A stretch of 64,000 bases of DNA from Deltaproteobacteria bacterium RIFCSPHIGHO2_02_FULL_40_28 (GTDB lineage Bacteria > UBA10199 > 2-12-FULL-40-28), in contig MGRJ01000009.1 of assembly GCA_001798135.1 (NCBI GenBank), positions 1-64,000 on the forward strand, written 5' to 3'. The notes under the pieces are model-generated. The model did not search any database. It had not been told where the DNA came from and was given only the letters and a program-made list of their open reading frames with translations. Positions 49,553 to 57,542 of this stretch are shown here, piece after piece. A program made the translations under genes and the position numbers. Within the stretch, counting starts at the first letter, position 1, and each line of letters opens with the position of its first letter.

Positions 49553-50040
49553 CACGGTTTAAATATATGGTTTTATGTTTGGTTACTCCTTTTATTTTGA
49601 TTTTGGATCAAATATCCAAAGCCTTTATTGTGAAATATCTTCCTCTTGGTGGAAAATTTACCATTTGGCCTTTTTTTGATATAGTGCATGTTCGAAACCG
49701 CGGAGCTGCTTTTGGAATTCTTTCTGGGTGGAATTCTCATTATCGTGATATATTATTTTATATTTTTGCTCTTTTAGCTTTTATTTTCTTAGTGCATTAC
49801 CTGATCAGTATTAAAGAAAAACATCGTTGGCAGATGTTTCCTGTTGCCATGATTTTAGGTGGTGCCTTAGGAAATGTAAGTGATCGTGTTTTTAGAGGAT
49901 CGGTCGTTGATTTTCTTTCTTTCCATTGGTATGATTTGGCTTGGCCTTCTTTTAACGTGGCAGATAGCGCTATTTCTGTAGGAGTAGTGGGGCTTATGAT
50001 TGCCATGATGCGCGAATCCAAAACACAAAAAGGGGTTTAA
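49549..50040 (+). CDS. lspA: Lipoprotein signal peptidase
   Basis: A 163-residue inner-membrane aspartyl protease that cleaves the signal peptide of diacylglyceryl prolipoproteins. Four transmembrane segments; the catalytic Asp residues are in GGALGNVSDRVFRGSVVDFL and SFNVADSAISVG. LILDQISKAFIVKYL near the N terminus and FFDIVHVRNRGAAFGI are also family signatures. It overlaps ileS by four bases and lgt by one base, forming a lipoprotein maturation pair. Confidence 0.96.
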   Translation: MTRFKYMVLCLVTPFILILDQISKAFIVKYLPLGGKFTIWPFFDIVHVRNRGAAFGILSGWNSHYRDILFYIFALLAFIFLVHYLISIKEKHRWQMFPVAMILGGALGNVSDRVFRGSVVDFLSFHWYDLAWPSFNVADSAISVGVVGLMIAMMRESKTQKGV

Positions 50041-50828
50041 TGTTTCCTTTTATTATCCATTATAAAAATATCTACATCCCTACATTTTTTTTCATGATTA
50101 TGGTCGCATCTCTTGCGACTACTTTTTATTGCTATTGGCAAGCAGGCAGAAAACACATGTCTCAAATCGCCATTCTTGATATTTCTCTTTTTGGAACCAT
50201 GGTGGGTATTGTAGGAGCCAGGCTTTTTCATGTTTTTGTAGAGGCGCCCCAATATTATTGGGAAGATCCAATTCGTGTTTTTTATTTCTGGCAAGGTGGT
50301 TTTGTAGGATATGGGGCTTTTATTGGTGTTGCCCTGTCTGCCATTATTTATCTTAAAATGAAAAAATTATCCGTTTTAGAGTATGGTGATTTAGTTGCCC
50401 TGGGGTGTCCCCTGATTATCTTTTTTGTTCGTGTAGGTTGTGTGGGGGCAGGGTGTTGCTATGGAAAACCAACAGATTTTCCCATCCATTTTGTTTTTCA
50501 TAATCCAGCATCTGATGGTGGGCACGATTTTCCTGGTCAAAAATTACATGCCACCCAAATTTATGACATGATGAATGCCATTTTTACTTTTATTGTTCTT
50601 CATATCGTTGATAAACGTAAAAAATTTAGTGGGCAATTAATTCTCATTTTTTTCTCCATGTATGCCTTTTTTAGATTTTTTATTGAATTTTTAAGAGGGG
50701 ATGAAGATCGGGGGGTTTATTTTAATAAAGCCATTTCCACATCACAGATTACCGGACTTGTTATTCTTGCTATTTGTACCATTCTTTATTTTTTCTTAAG
50801 AAAAAATGGGCGACAAAAAACTTTATAA
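50040..50828 (+). CDS. lgt: Prolipoprotein diacylglyceryl transferase
   Basis: A 262-residue inner-membrane enzyme that attaches diacylglycerol to the lipobox cysteine of prolipoproteins. About seven transmembrane segments; FWQGGFVGYGAFIG and RVGCVGAGCCYGKPTDFP match the Lgt signature, with YAFFRFFIEFLRGDEDRGVY near the end. Some Lgt-essential positions (the usual HGG sequence) are varied to FVGYGAF. It works just before LspA, encoded directly upstream, and overlaps the next gene by 23 bases. Confidence 0.93.
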   Translation: MFPFIIHYKNIYIPTFFFMIMVASLATTFYCYWQAGRKHMSQIAILDISLFGTMVGIVGARLFHVFVEAPQYYWEDPIRVFYFWQGGFVGYGAFIGVALSAIIYLKMKKLSVLEYGDLVALGCPLIIFFVRVGCVGAGCCYGKPTDFPIHFVFHNPASDGGHDFPGQKLHATQIYDMMNAIFTFIVLHIVDKRKKFSGQLILIFFSMYAFFRFFIEFLRGDEDRGVYFNKAISTSQITGLVILAICTILYFFLRKNGRQKTL

Positions 50829-51465
50829 AGAACTCGTTTTCTTTTGGTTTATCGTGGTTTTGGCTACCCACTTGATGGTTCGTTTTTCATCATGGCCTTT
50901 TTTAAGAGATTATTCTGGTATTTTTTCAGCTTTACTCATGATTTATCTCCCTCATTTTTCAAGGAGGTCAAAGGAAGCCCTTCTTTCCCTGGATTTAAAT
51001 TGGAATAAATTTTATCTTTCTTTCAAAGACGTTTTGCTTGTTTCTTTCATTATTTTTCCGCTTTCATTTATTGTTAACCATTTCTATCAAACCTTTTTGG
51101 GCCGATATTATGTGTCAGGACTTTTTTTACATTCTTTTCTTAATCATGGGCTTTATCAAATTTTAGTTGTGGCACTTCCGGAAGAATATTTTTTTCGTTC
51201 TTATCTGCAAGAAAACCTTAATTCTTGTTGGACAAAAAAGTGGATGATAAAAGGAATCAGCTTTGGCCCGGCTCTTTTTATTACTTCTCTCGTTTTTGCC
51301 CTTTCTCATAGTTTGATTTATTTTCAATGGTGGCATGGATTTATTTTTTTCCCATCTCTTGTATTTGGACTTTTGTATGAAAAAAGGAAAACCATTACCG
51401 CTTCGGTTATTTTTCATGCTTTGTGTAATCTTTTTTCTGCTTGGGTGTTTCAGCATTACAGATAA
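50806..51465 (+). CDS. CPBP family intramembrane metalloprotease
   Basis: A 219-residue membrane protein with about six to seven hydrophobic segments. The CPBP/CAAX protease motifs are present: EE in VVALPEEYFFRSYLQENL (E-E-x3-R), His in FALSHSLIYF, and His in VIFHALCNLF, the usual glutamate and histidine metal ligands. Related proteins process prenylated proteins in eukaryotes; in bacteria several have bacteriocin-immunity or unknown roles. It overlaps lgt by 23 bases, so it may be read as part of ileS-lspA-lgt. Confidence 0.87.
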   Translation: MGDKKLYKELVFFWFIVVLATHLMVRFSSWPFLRDYSGIFSALLMIYLPHFSRRSKEALLSLDLNWNKFYLSFKDVLLVSFIIFPLSFIVNHFYQTFLGRYYVSGLFLHSFLNHGLYQILVVALPEEYFFRSYLQENLNSCWTKKWMIKGISFGPALFITSLVFALSHSLIYFQWWHGFIFFPSLVFGLLYEKRKTITASVIFHALCNLFSAWVFQHYR

Positions 51466-51472
51466 AGACTCC

Positions 51473-52498
51473 TCACCTGTCTGGTTGCTGCTGGGTTAGG
51501 CAGTGGCATGCCCCCAATCCAAAAACTAAATCTCTGGCAGGAATTTCAATAATTTTACGGGTAGAAAAACAAGATGCAATGATTTCTAGGGCATGCTCAT
51601 CATTTTTATCTTGGAAGGTAGGCACTAAAACAACCTTGTTACCGATGTAAAAATTAGCATAAGAGGCTGGAAGTCTTACTCCTTGATTGATTACAGGTTT
51701 GGGCATGGGAAGAAGGATAATTTCTAAAGAACGATTTTCGGCATCTTTCATTTTTTCTAAGAGTTTAATATTTGTACGAAGAGGAATATAGTTTGCATCT
51801 GAAGTATGATCTTCAATAATGCTGATCACTTTTCCTGGAGCTACAAAGCGGGTTAAATCATCGATGTGGCCATCGGTATCATCCCCTACAATTCCATCTT
51901 TAAGCCATAAGATTTTTTTAACACCTAAATTGTCATAAAGAATTTTTTCAATTTGATTTTTTTTGAGATGAGGATTTCGATTGGGATTTAAAAGACAGGA
52001 TTCTGTTGTAAGGAGGGTTCCGCAGCCGTCTGCCTCTATGGATCCTCCCTCTAAAATCATTCCAGGTGAAAATTTTTTAAATTCAAGAAATTGAGCAATC
52101 CGGGATGGAATTTTTTCATCTAAATCCCATGGAGGGTACTTTCCTCCCCACATATTAAAGCCCCAATGAATGAGAGCTAGCTCGGATGCATTTTTAACAA
52201 AAGTGGGGCCGTAATCCCTGATCCAACTGTCATTGGTTGGAAAAGAATGAATGGTAAAATTTTGAACACCTTCATCTGTTAAAAGTTTTTGGATCTTTTG
52301 AGGATTAAGATTGTGGTTGATGTTGATATGAACATGCTCTCCTAGAGACAAGGCTTTAACCATTTCTACATAAACTTTTTCTATCTGGGGAAGTTTGCCA
52401 GGCCAGGTTTCTGGATTATGTGGCCAGGTAAGCCATGTAGCCTGATGAGTTTCCCATTCTGCAGGCATGGTAAATCCAAGCTCGGTGGGGGTATTCAT
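51473..52498 (-). CDS. aguA: Agmatine deiminase
   Basis: A 341-residue guanidino-group hydrolase that converts agmatine to N-carbamoylputrescine. The fold is that of the peptidyl-arginine deiminase superfamily: TWLTWPHNPETWPG, NDSWIRDYGPTFV, LEGGSIEADGCGTLLTTESC, GIVGDDTDGHIDDLTRFV, and the catalytic Cys333 in GLGACHCLTQQQP. It lies downstream of and overlaps aguB by four bases, so the pair completes the agmatine to putrescine route. The common first step (arginine decarboxylase) is outside the window. Confidence 0.95.
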   Translation of the reverse strand: MNTPTELGFTMPAEWETHQATWLTWPHNPETWPGKLPQIEKVYVEMVKALSLGEHVHININHNLNPQKIQKLLTDEGVQNFTIHSFPTNDSWIRDYGPTFVKNASELALIHWGFNMWGGKYPPWDLDEKIPSRIAQFLEFKKFSPGMILEGGSIEADGCGTLLTTESCLLNPNRNPHLKKNQIEKILYDNLGVKKILWLKDGIVGDDTDGHIDDLTRFVAPGKVISIIEDHTSDANYIPLRTNIKLLEKMKDAENRSLEIILLPMPKPVINQGVRLPASYANFYIGNKVVLVPTFQDKNDEHALEIIASCFSTRKIIEIPARDLVFGLGACHCLTQQQPDR

Positions 52499-53370
52499 GT
52501 TTTTGTTTGAGTTAAAGGTTTGAAAGAATCAGAACGGCGGCAATCAAGAAAGGGCCAATCATTTTGCACTTCTTGGATGAGGTCTAGATCGCAATTGACT
52601 ATAAGAGTTTCTTCCTTATCGTGCGAAGCTTGGGTTAAAATTTTTCCAAAAGGGCCACAGAAAAAAGAGCCTCCCCAAAAATCAATTTGATTTTCTTTTC
52701 CACATCGGTTGGTAACACCAACAAATACTGTATTGGCAATGGCATGAGATCTTTGAATGGTAACCCAAGCCTCAAATTCAATTTTTCCCTGGGATGTTTT
52801 ACTTTCCTCCCCAGGCCATCCAATGGAAGTGGGATAAAAAATAATTTGAGCTCCCTTTACCGCTAACATTCTTGCGGCTTCAGGATACCATTGGTCCCAA
52901 CATACTAAAACTCCAATTTTCCCATAAATGGTTTCAAACACAGGATAGCCCAGATCTCCTGGTGTAAAGTAATACATCTCAGAATAATGATTTTTTAAAT
53001 CATCGGGGATGTGCATTTTTCGATATTTGCCTAAAAGTTTCCCTTCCTGATCTATCACAATGGCTGTGTTGTAATAATGGGTTTCCTCTTTTTCAAAAAG
53101 AGAAGCAATAAGTACCACCTTATTTTGCTTGGCACATTGGGCTAATTTTTCAGTTGTAGGTCCTGGAATATTTTCTGCCAGTGAAAAATATTTTTGATTA
53201 TTGGTTTGGCAAAAATAAAGGGATGAAAAAAGTTCTTGAAGACAAACAATATGAGCACCTTTTGAAGCTGCTTCTTGAATGCGAGAGATGGCTTTGTTTA
53301 AATTGGCATCCACATTCTCCTCACCTGTCATTTGAACAAGGCCAACAGAAATTTTATTTTGTTTCAGCAT
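52495..53370 (-). CDS. aguB: N-carbamoylputrescine amidase
   Basis: A 291-residue nitrilase-superfamily amidase that hydrolyses N-carbamoylputrescine to putrescine, CO2 and ammonia. The catalytic triad is E46 (CLQELFSS), K118 (GKYRKMHIPDD) and C157 (GVLVCWDQWYPEAAR). These features and the neighbour aguA set the assignment. It precedes aguA, with a four-base overlap, in a two-gene polyamine operon. Confidence 0.94.
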   Translation of the reverse strand: MLKQNKISVGLVQMTGEENVDANLNKAISRIQEAASKGAHIVCLQELFSSLYFCQTNNQKYFSLAENIPGPTTEKLAQCAKQNKVVLIASLFEKEETHYYNTAIVIDQEGKLLGKYRKMHIPDDLKNHYSEMYYFTPGDLGYPVFETIYGKIGVLVCWDQWYPEAARMLAVKGAQIIFYPTSIGWPGEESKTSQGKIEFEAWVTIQRSHAIANTVFVGVTNRCGKENQIDFWGGSFFCGPFGKILTQASHDKEETLIVNCDLDLIQEVQNDWPFLDCRRSDSFKPLTQTKT

Positions 53371-53451
53371 ACACTTGTATTATTTTTACAATGTTATTTT
53401 TGTACGCGCCATCATTTTTTTATAAAAGGAATTTCTTTTGAGATTGTACAC

Positions 53452-53480
53452 TTGCGGAATTTTCGCTACCATTGTAATAA
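53452..53480 (+). promoter_or_regulatory. Candidate promoter of the restriction-modification operon
   Basis: -35 TTGCGG (53452-53457), a 17-base spacer and -10 TAATAA (53475-53480), in the AT-rich 155-base spacer between the divergent aguB and methyltransferase genes. A TATAAT-like box a few bases downstream is a second choice. Confidence 0.4.
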
Positions 53481-53525
53481 ATTATAATAAATGAGTGTCT
53501 TGATAGCCATCCTGCTCATAAAATT

Positions 53526-54356
53526 ATGTTGAACACTATAACTGCAGAAGATACAAAAGAAAAAATTGTTCATTCTCCATACTTTGAGGCAGACAATCTT
53601 TTGATATACAAAGACGATATTTTAAAAATTACCTCAATCCCAAACAGCTCAGTTGATTTGATTGTTACTTCGCCTCCCTATAATGTAGATATTCACTATA
53701 ATTCTCACGCTGACAATTTAACTTATGAGAATTATTTAGAATTTACCCAAAAATGGATCAAAAAATGTTTTGATTTAGCAAAAAATGAGGGGCGATTTTT
53801 GCTGAATATCCCTCTGGATAAAAATAAAGGTGGCCAAAAGTCTGTTGGAGCAGATTTTACACAAATCGCAAAAGATATTGGTTGGAAATATCACTCAACG
53901 ATTATTTGGAATGAAGGAAATATATCTCGCCGTACCGCGTGGGGTTCCTTTATGTCCGCTTCTGCCCCTTATGTTATTGCTCCAGTAGAATTGATATTAG
54001 TTTTGTATAAAGATAGTTGGAAAAAAACGGGTGGTAGTAGGAAGAATGATATTACCAAACAAGAGTTTATGGATTGGACAAACGGTATTTGGACATTTAA
54101 CGGCCAAAGTAAAAAAGGAGCTGGTGGACACCCGGCGCCGTTTCCAATTGAATTGCCTAGGCGATGTATAAAATTATTTAGCTTTATAGGTGATACTATT
54201 TTAGATCCATTTTTAGGTAGTGGTTCAACATTGATTGCTTCTTACATGCATGGAAGAAAGGGAATTGGTGTTGAAATTGATGAAAAATATTGCAATATCG
54301 CCATGGATCGATTGCAATGGGAAACAAAATTAAACGAATTACCTTTATTGGAATAA
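53526..54356 (+). CDS. Type II DNA methyltransferase (N6-adenine or N4-cytosine)
   Basis: A 276-residue beta-type amino-methyltransferase. The catalytic motif IV is TSPPYN (48-53), followed at the other end by the SAM-binding motif I in LDPFLGSGSTLIA (about 226-238); this order (motif IV first) marks the beta class. The target region in the middle has no recognised specificity. TSPPY is used by both adenine-N6 and cytosine-N4 enzymes, so the base cannot be decided. An HNH endonuclease gene follows after one base, giving a two-gene restriction-modification system; recognition sequence is unknown. Confidence 0.88.
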   Translation: MLNTITAEDTKEKIVHSPYFEADNLLIYKDDILKITSIPNSSVDLIVTSPPYNVDIHYNSHADNLTYENYLEFTQKWIKKCFDLAKNEGRFLLNIPLDKNKGGQKSVGADFTQIAKDIGWKYHSTIIWNEGNISRRTAWGSFMSASAPYVIAPVELILVLYKDSWKKTGGSRKNDITKQEFMDWTNGIWTFNGQSKKGAGGHPAPFPIELPRRCIKLFSFIGDTILDPFLGSGSTLIASYMHGRKGIGVEIDEKYCNIAMDRLQWETKLNELPLLE

Positions 54357-54357
54357 T

Positions 54358-54957
54358 GTGTCACAGGACAATAAAAAATCTAATCATCTCCAAAAAGATC
54401 TAGTCGTTGAGTTTTTTAGAAAAAATCAAAAACGAGATATTAAACACCCTGAAGTTGTTGATTGGGTGGTGGCAACCTACAGGAAGAGAACGGGAAATGT
54501 TTTTCGTGATCCTGATAGAGCTATCCGTCATTTAGCCCAAAGTGGGTTTTTAATCAAAATAGCGAAAGGAATTTATAGATACGATCCTGAAAAAGTGAAT
54601 CAGCGAGAGCTTTATGATTTTACTTCCGCACAAAAAAAGGAAATTCTTGAACGAGATGGGTTCAAATGTGTTGTTTGTGGAAAAGGATTAAAGGATGGTA
54701 TTGATTTACATGTTGATCATATCAAGCCAAAGGATTTCGGAGGCGAAGCAACGATAGTAAATGGCCAAGTACTTTGTTCACAGCATAACTTCATCAAGAA
54801 AAATTTTAAGCAAACTGAAACTGGCAAGAAAATGTTCATTCGCCTTTATGAATTAGCCAAAAGTGAGAAGAACGAAGAATTGATGAGATTTTGTGCAGAT
54901 CTTTTGGGAACTTACCAAAAATACAACATAAATGGACATATTGTTTGGAAAAAATAA
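54358..54957 (+). CDS. HNH endonuclease with winged-helix-like N terminus (probable restriction enzyme)
   Basis: A 199-residue protein. The N-terminal about 80 residues look like a winged helix (DPDRAIRHLAQSGFLIKIAK). The C-terminal HNH domain has zinc ligands C104-V-V-C107 and C140-x2-H143, the motif H118-V-D-H121 (DLHVDHIKPKDFGGEATIVN) and N135. The start is GTG 54358, one base after the methyltransferase stop. The pairing with a methyltransferase and shared expression point to a type II restriction enzyme; specificity is unknown. Confidence 0.83.
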   Translation: MSQDNKKSNHLQKDLVVEFFRKNQKRDIKHPEVVDWVVATYRKRTGNVFRDPDRAIRHLAQSGFLIKIAKGIYRYDPEKVNQRELYDFTSAQKKEILERDGFKCVVCGKGLKDGIDLHVDHIKPKDFGGEATIVNGQVLCSQHNFIKKNFKQTETGKKMFIRLYELAKSEKNEELMRFCADLLGTYQKYNINGHIVWKK

Positions 54958-54986
54958 TGGGAGGGAATATAAATCTTTTATGGACA

Positions 54987-55019
54987 ATACTCCAAATTTA
55001 GTATTAAAATATGGAGTAT
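54987..55019 (+). promoter_or_regulatory. Inverted repeat over the start of the AAA ATPase gene
   Basis: ATACTCCA (54987-54994) and TGGAGTAT (55012-55019) are a perfect 8-base inverted repeat, 17 bases apart. The right arm contains the GGAG ribosome-binding site and the first two bases of the ATG at 55018. In RNA it would form a hairpin that hides the ribosome-binding site, and in DNA it could be an operator. Confidence 0.65.
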
Positions 55020-56187
55020 GTTTCATAGAATCATAACCCCATTGAAATCATCCAGTTTTTTTCTGTTTGGTGCCAGAGGAACCGGTAAAACAAGCTTTTT
55101 AAAGCAGTTTTTTCATACTGACGCCACTTATTGGGTGGATTTGTTGGAACCGGAAATAGAGACGCTTTTCAGTAAAAATCCCTCGCAACTCAAGCAGGGA
55201 ATTCTTGCCAAACCCAAAACAAAATGGGTGATACTGGATGAAATACAAAAAGTCCCCAAACTTTTGGATGTGGTGCATCAACTCATTGAATCCACCAAAA
55301 TCAAATTTGCCCTCACGGGTTCGAGTGCGCGCAAACTCAAGAGAGGTGGGGCCAATCTTTTGGCCGGAAGGGCTTTTTTAAACACGCTTTATCCGCTAAC
55401 TTTTTTGGAGTTGGGTACCACTTTTGATTTGGTCCAGTCCTTGAAATGGGGTGGATTGCCAAAAATATATTCACTGACAACAGACGACGAAAAAAAAAGT
55501 TATCTTAAAACTTATGCTCATACTTACCTCAAAGAAGAAATCATGACTGAGCAAATTATTCGTAGGCTTGATCCTTTTCGTTGTTTTTTGGAAACAGCTT
55601 CCCAGGGAAACGGTGAAATCATCAACTACAGCAACATTGCCAAAGATGTTGGAGCAGATACCAAAACGGTACAATCGTATTACCAGATTTTAGAAGATAC
55701 ACTGATTGGGTTCCATCTGCCGGCTTATCATAAATCAATTCGCAAACAGCAGCGGCACAACCCCAAATTTTATTTTTTTGACACCGGTGTTAAAAGAGCT
55801 TTGGACAACACATTAACCATGGAATTACTCCCAAACACCTATGCTTTTGGCAAAGCGTTTGAGCATTTTCTGATAATTGAATTGATTCGTCTGAATGATT
55901 ACTACCACAAAGATTTTCGTTTTTTTTATTTGAGAACCCAAAACCAGCTTGAAATTGATTTGATTGTGGAACGGCCAGGTTTGCCCACGGCACTCATTGA
56001 AATAAAATCTGCCTCACAAGTTGATGAGCGCGATACAAAAACAGTACAACTTTTTCTCAATGATTTTAAAAAGGCAGAAGGATTTTGCATGTCCAACGAT
56101 CCTAAACCAAAATTGATCGATGGTATTCATTGCTTACCCTGGCAAGAAGGCTTGCAAAAAATATTTTCTGCACCACGAAAAAAGTGA
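55018..56187 (+). CDS. AAA_14/DUF4143 family ATPase
   Basis: A 389-residue ATPase. Walker [10 protein letters not shown] (18-26), Walker [11 protein letters not shown] (71-80, D74-E75), sensor region [20 protein letters not shown], and the C-terminal DUF4143 part, which contains a PDDEXK-like fold ([35 protein letters not shown]). Family members are common in mobile and accessory regions of bacteria and archaea, and their function is not settled. The start overlaps a ribosome-binding-site hairpin. It sits between the restriction-modification pair and tRNA-Leu(AAG), which supports accessory status. Confidence 0.88.
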   Translation: MFHRIITPLKSSSFFLFGARGTGKTSFLKQFFHTDATYWVDLLEPEIETLFSKNPSQLKQGILAKPKTKWVILDEIQKVPKLLDVVHQLIESTKIKFALTGSSARKLKRGGANLLAGRAFLNTLYPLTFLELGTTFDLVQSLKWGGLPKIYSLTTDDEKKSYLKTYAHTYLKEEIMTEQIIRRLDPFRCFLETASQGNGEIINYSNIAKDVGADTKTVQSYYQILEDTLIGFHLPAYHKSIRKQQRHNPKFYFFDTGVKRALDNTLTMELLPNTYAFGKAFEHFLIIELIRLNDYYHKDFRFFYLRTQNQLEIDLIVERPGLPTALIEIKSASQVDERDTKTVQLFLNDFKKAEGFCMSNDPKPKLIDGIHCLPWQEGLQKIFSAPRKK

Positions 56188-56196
56188 ATAAAATAA

Positions 56197-56281
56197 TGGT
56201 GCCCAGGGCGGGAATCGAACCCGCACGGGTTTCCCCATACGCCCCTTAAGCGTACGTGTCTGCCAGTTCCACCACCTGGGC
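56197..56281 (-). tRNA. tRNA-Leu (anticodon AAG)
   Basis: The minus strand folds as a type II tRNA: acceptor GCCCAGG/CCTGGGC, D arm TGGTGGAACTGGCAGACAC, anticodon stem TACGC/GCGTA with loop TTAAGGG, and long variable arm, T arm GCGGGTTCGATTCCCGC. The anticodon is AAG, position 37 is G as needed for Leu, the discriminator is A, and CCA is encoded (unlike the other tRNAs here). Most bacteria use GAG for this codon pair, so A34 is unusual. It lies just downstream of secG, the position of tRNA-Leu(GAG) (leuU) in E. coli. Confidence 0.93.
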
Positions 56282-56285
56282 TTTC

Positions 56286-56429
56286 GGATTTTGTATGCAG
56301 GGCATCTATCCCAAAGGGACCCCTTCGGGGCTGCGTTGCCTTTCTCTCGGCGCTCCTTGCGGCGTACCTTTAAGTACGCCTCAGTCGGCCTCGTTCAGGC
56401 GCCTTGTATCTGCCCCACCTCCAAAATCC
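56286..56429. repeat. Long palindromic repeat C beside tRNA-Leu(AAG)
   Basis: An imperfect palindrome of about 144 bases. GGATTTTG (56286-56293) pairs with CAAAATCC (56422-56429), and the centre is GGCGTAC-CTTTAA-GTACGCC (56362-56379). Inner arms carry GCGTTGCC and GGCGCCTTG. It begins five bases from the 5' end of tRNA-Leu(AAG) and lies in the gap to secG, so a secG-tRNA transcript would contain it. It shares the core and arms with repeat A near the other tRNA-Leu. Confidence 0.7.
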
Positions 56430-56448
56430 TTCCTAAAAAAGTTTTTAA

Positions 56449-56769
56449 TCATTTTGTTTCAGTAGGAGCGGAGGTGCTTTCTACTTGTTTAGGTACCACT
56501 GATTTATCAAAACCATCCACGCGGGATTTATGAATGCCTGCTAAAGAAAGTGAGGTGATTAAAAAAATCATAGCAGCTAAAGTTGTTGTTTTTGCTAACA
56601 GGGTTGTGGCCCCTCTGGCTCCAAAAAGAGATTGAGATCCTCCAGCCCCAAAAGCAGCTCCCATGTCGGCGCCTTTTCCTGCCTGCAACAAGATGACTGA
56701 GATTAGAAAAAAACACACCACTAAATGGACAACTAAAATTAAATTATAAAAGGGGGCAATATAGCTCAT
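56449..56769 (-). CDS. secG: Protein translocase subunit SecG
   Basis: A 106-residue membrane subunit of the SecYEG translocon. Two transmembrane segments, FYNLILVVHLVVCFFLISVI and TLAAMIFLITSLSLAG, with the family loop LQAGKGADMGAAFGAGGSQS and LFGARGA between. The C-terminal tail is polar. It is the last protein gene of gap-pgk-tpiA-secG, seven bases after tpiA; tRNA-Leu(AAG) follows. Confidence 0.95.
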   Translation of the reverse strand: MSYIAPFYNLILVVHLVVCFFLISVILLQAGKGADMGAAFGAGGSQSLFGARGATTLLAKTTTLAAMIFLITSLSLAGIHKSRVDGFDKSVVPKQVESTSAPTETK

Positions 56770-56776
56770 AAATTCC

Positions 56777-57541
56777 TCATTTTATTTCATGATAATTAAT
56801 CATTTGCAAAAAAGAGTCAACCTCTAGAGAAGCGCCACCAATTAAAGCTCCATCAATGTCTTTTTCGCGCATTAATTCGTTGATGTTTGTAGGCTGAACA
56901 GAACCTCCATAAATAATTCTTATTTCATGAGCCAGATTTTGGTTTGCAATTTTAACTAGAAGCCCTCTGATATGTTGATGTGCTTCGCAAGCCTGTCCTG
57001 GAGTTGCATTTTGTTTTGTGCCTATAGCCCATATGGGTTCATAGGCAATAACAATTTTTCCTAAATCTTTTTTATCTACCAGACTTATGGCTTGTTTCAG
57101 TTGGTTTTCGATGACACCAAGTGTTTTGCCATCATTTCTTTCGTTAATTGTTTCTCCAATGCAAATAATGGGTTTCATATTACAGGCCAGAACAGATTGA
57201 ACTTTTTGGCTGATTAATTCATCAGTTTCTCCAAAGAGATTTCGTCTTTCAGAATGCCCCACAATCACGTAACTAACGCCTAATTCTGCAAGAAAAACAG
57301 GGCTGATTTCTCCAGTAAACGCACCCGATTCACCATAGTAGCAATTTTGTGCTCCTAAAATGAGGCCTTCTTTTTCTTGTATGAGAACCGAGAGGGAATA
57401 AAGAGCTGTATACGGCGGACAAATAACAACTTCTGCATGGGATTTAAAGGTCAGCTTATTTTGGAGAACGGTAATAAATTTTAATGAATCCTCTATGGAG
57501 TGATTCATTTTCCAATTTGCTATAATTAATGGTTTTCTCAT
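56777..57541 (-). CDS. tpiA: Triose-phosphate isomerase
   Basis: A 254-residue TIM-barrel enzyme that interconverts dihydroxyacetone phosphate and glyceraldehyde 3-phosphate. Active-site residues are K11 (IIANWKMNHS), H96 (VIVGHSERR) and E168 (VIAYEPIWAIGT); the phosphate loop is IIYGGSVQPTNINEL. It lies one base after pgk and seven before secG in the glycolytic operon. Confidence 0.97.
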   Translation of the reverse strand: MRKPLIIANWKMNHSIEDSLKFITVLQNKLTFKSHAEVVICPPYTALYSLSVLIQEKEGLILGAQNCYYGESGAFTGEISPVFLAELGVSYVIVGHSERRNLFGETDELISQKVQSVLACNMKPIICIGETINERNDGKTLGVIENQLKQAISLVDKKDLGKIVIAYEPIWAIGTKQNATPGQACEAHQHIRGLLVKIANQNLAHEIRIIYGGSVQPTNINELMREKDIDGALIGGASLEVDSFLQMINYHEIK

Positions 57542-57542
57542 T

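Noticed and set aside
56256-56533. Plus-strand frames over repeat C and the secG 3' end
   Set aside because: They are translations of a palindrome and antisense secG sequence.
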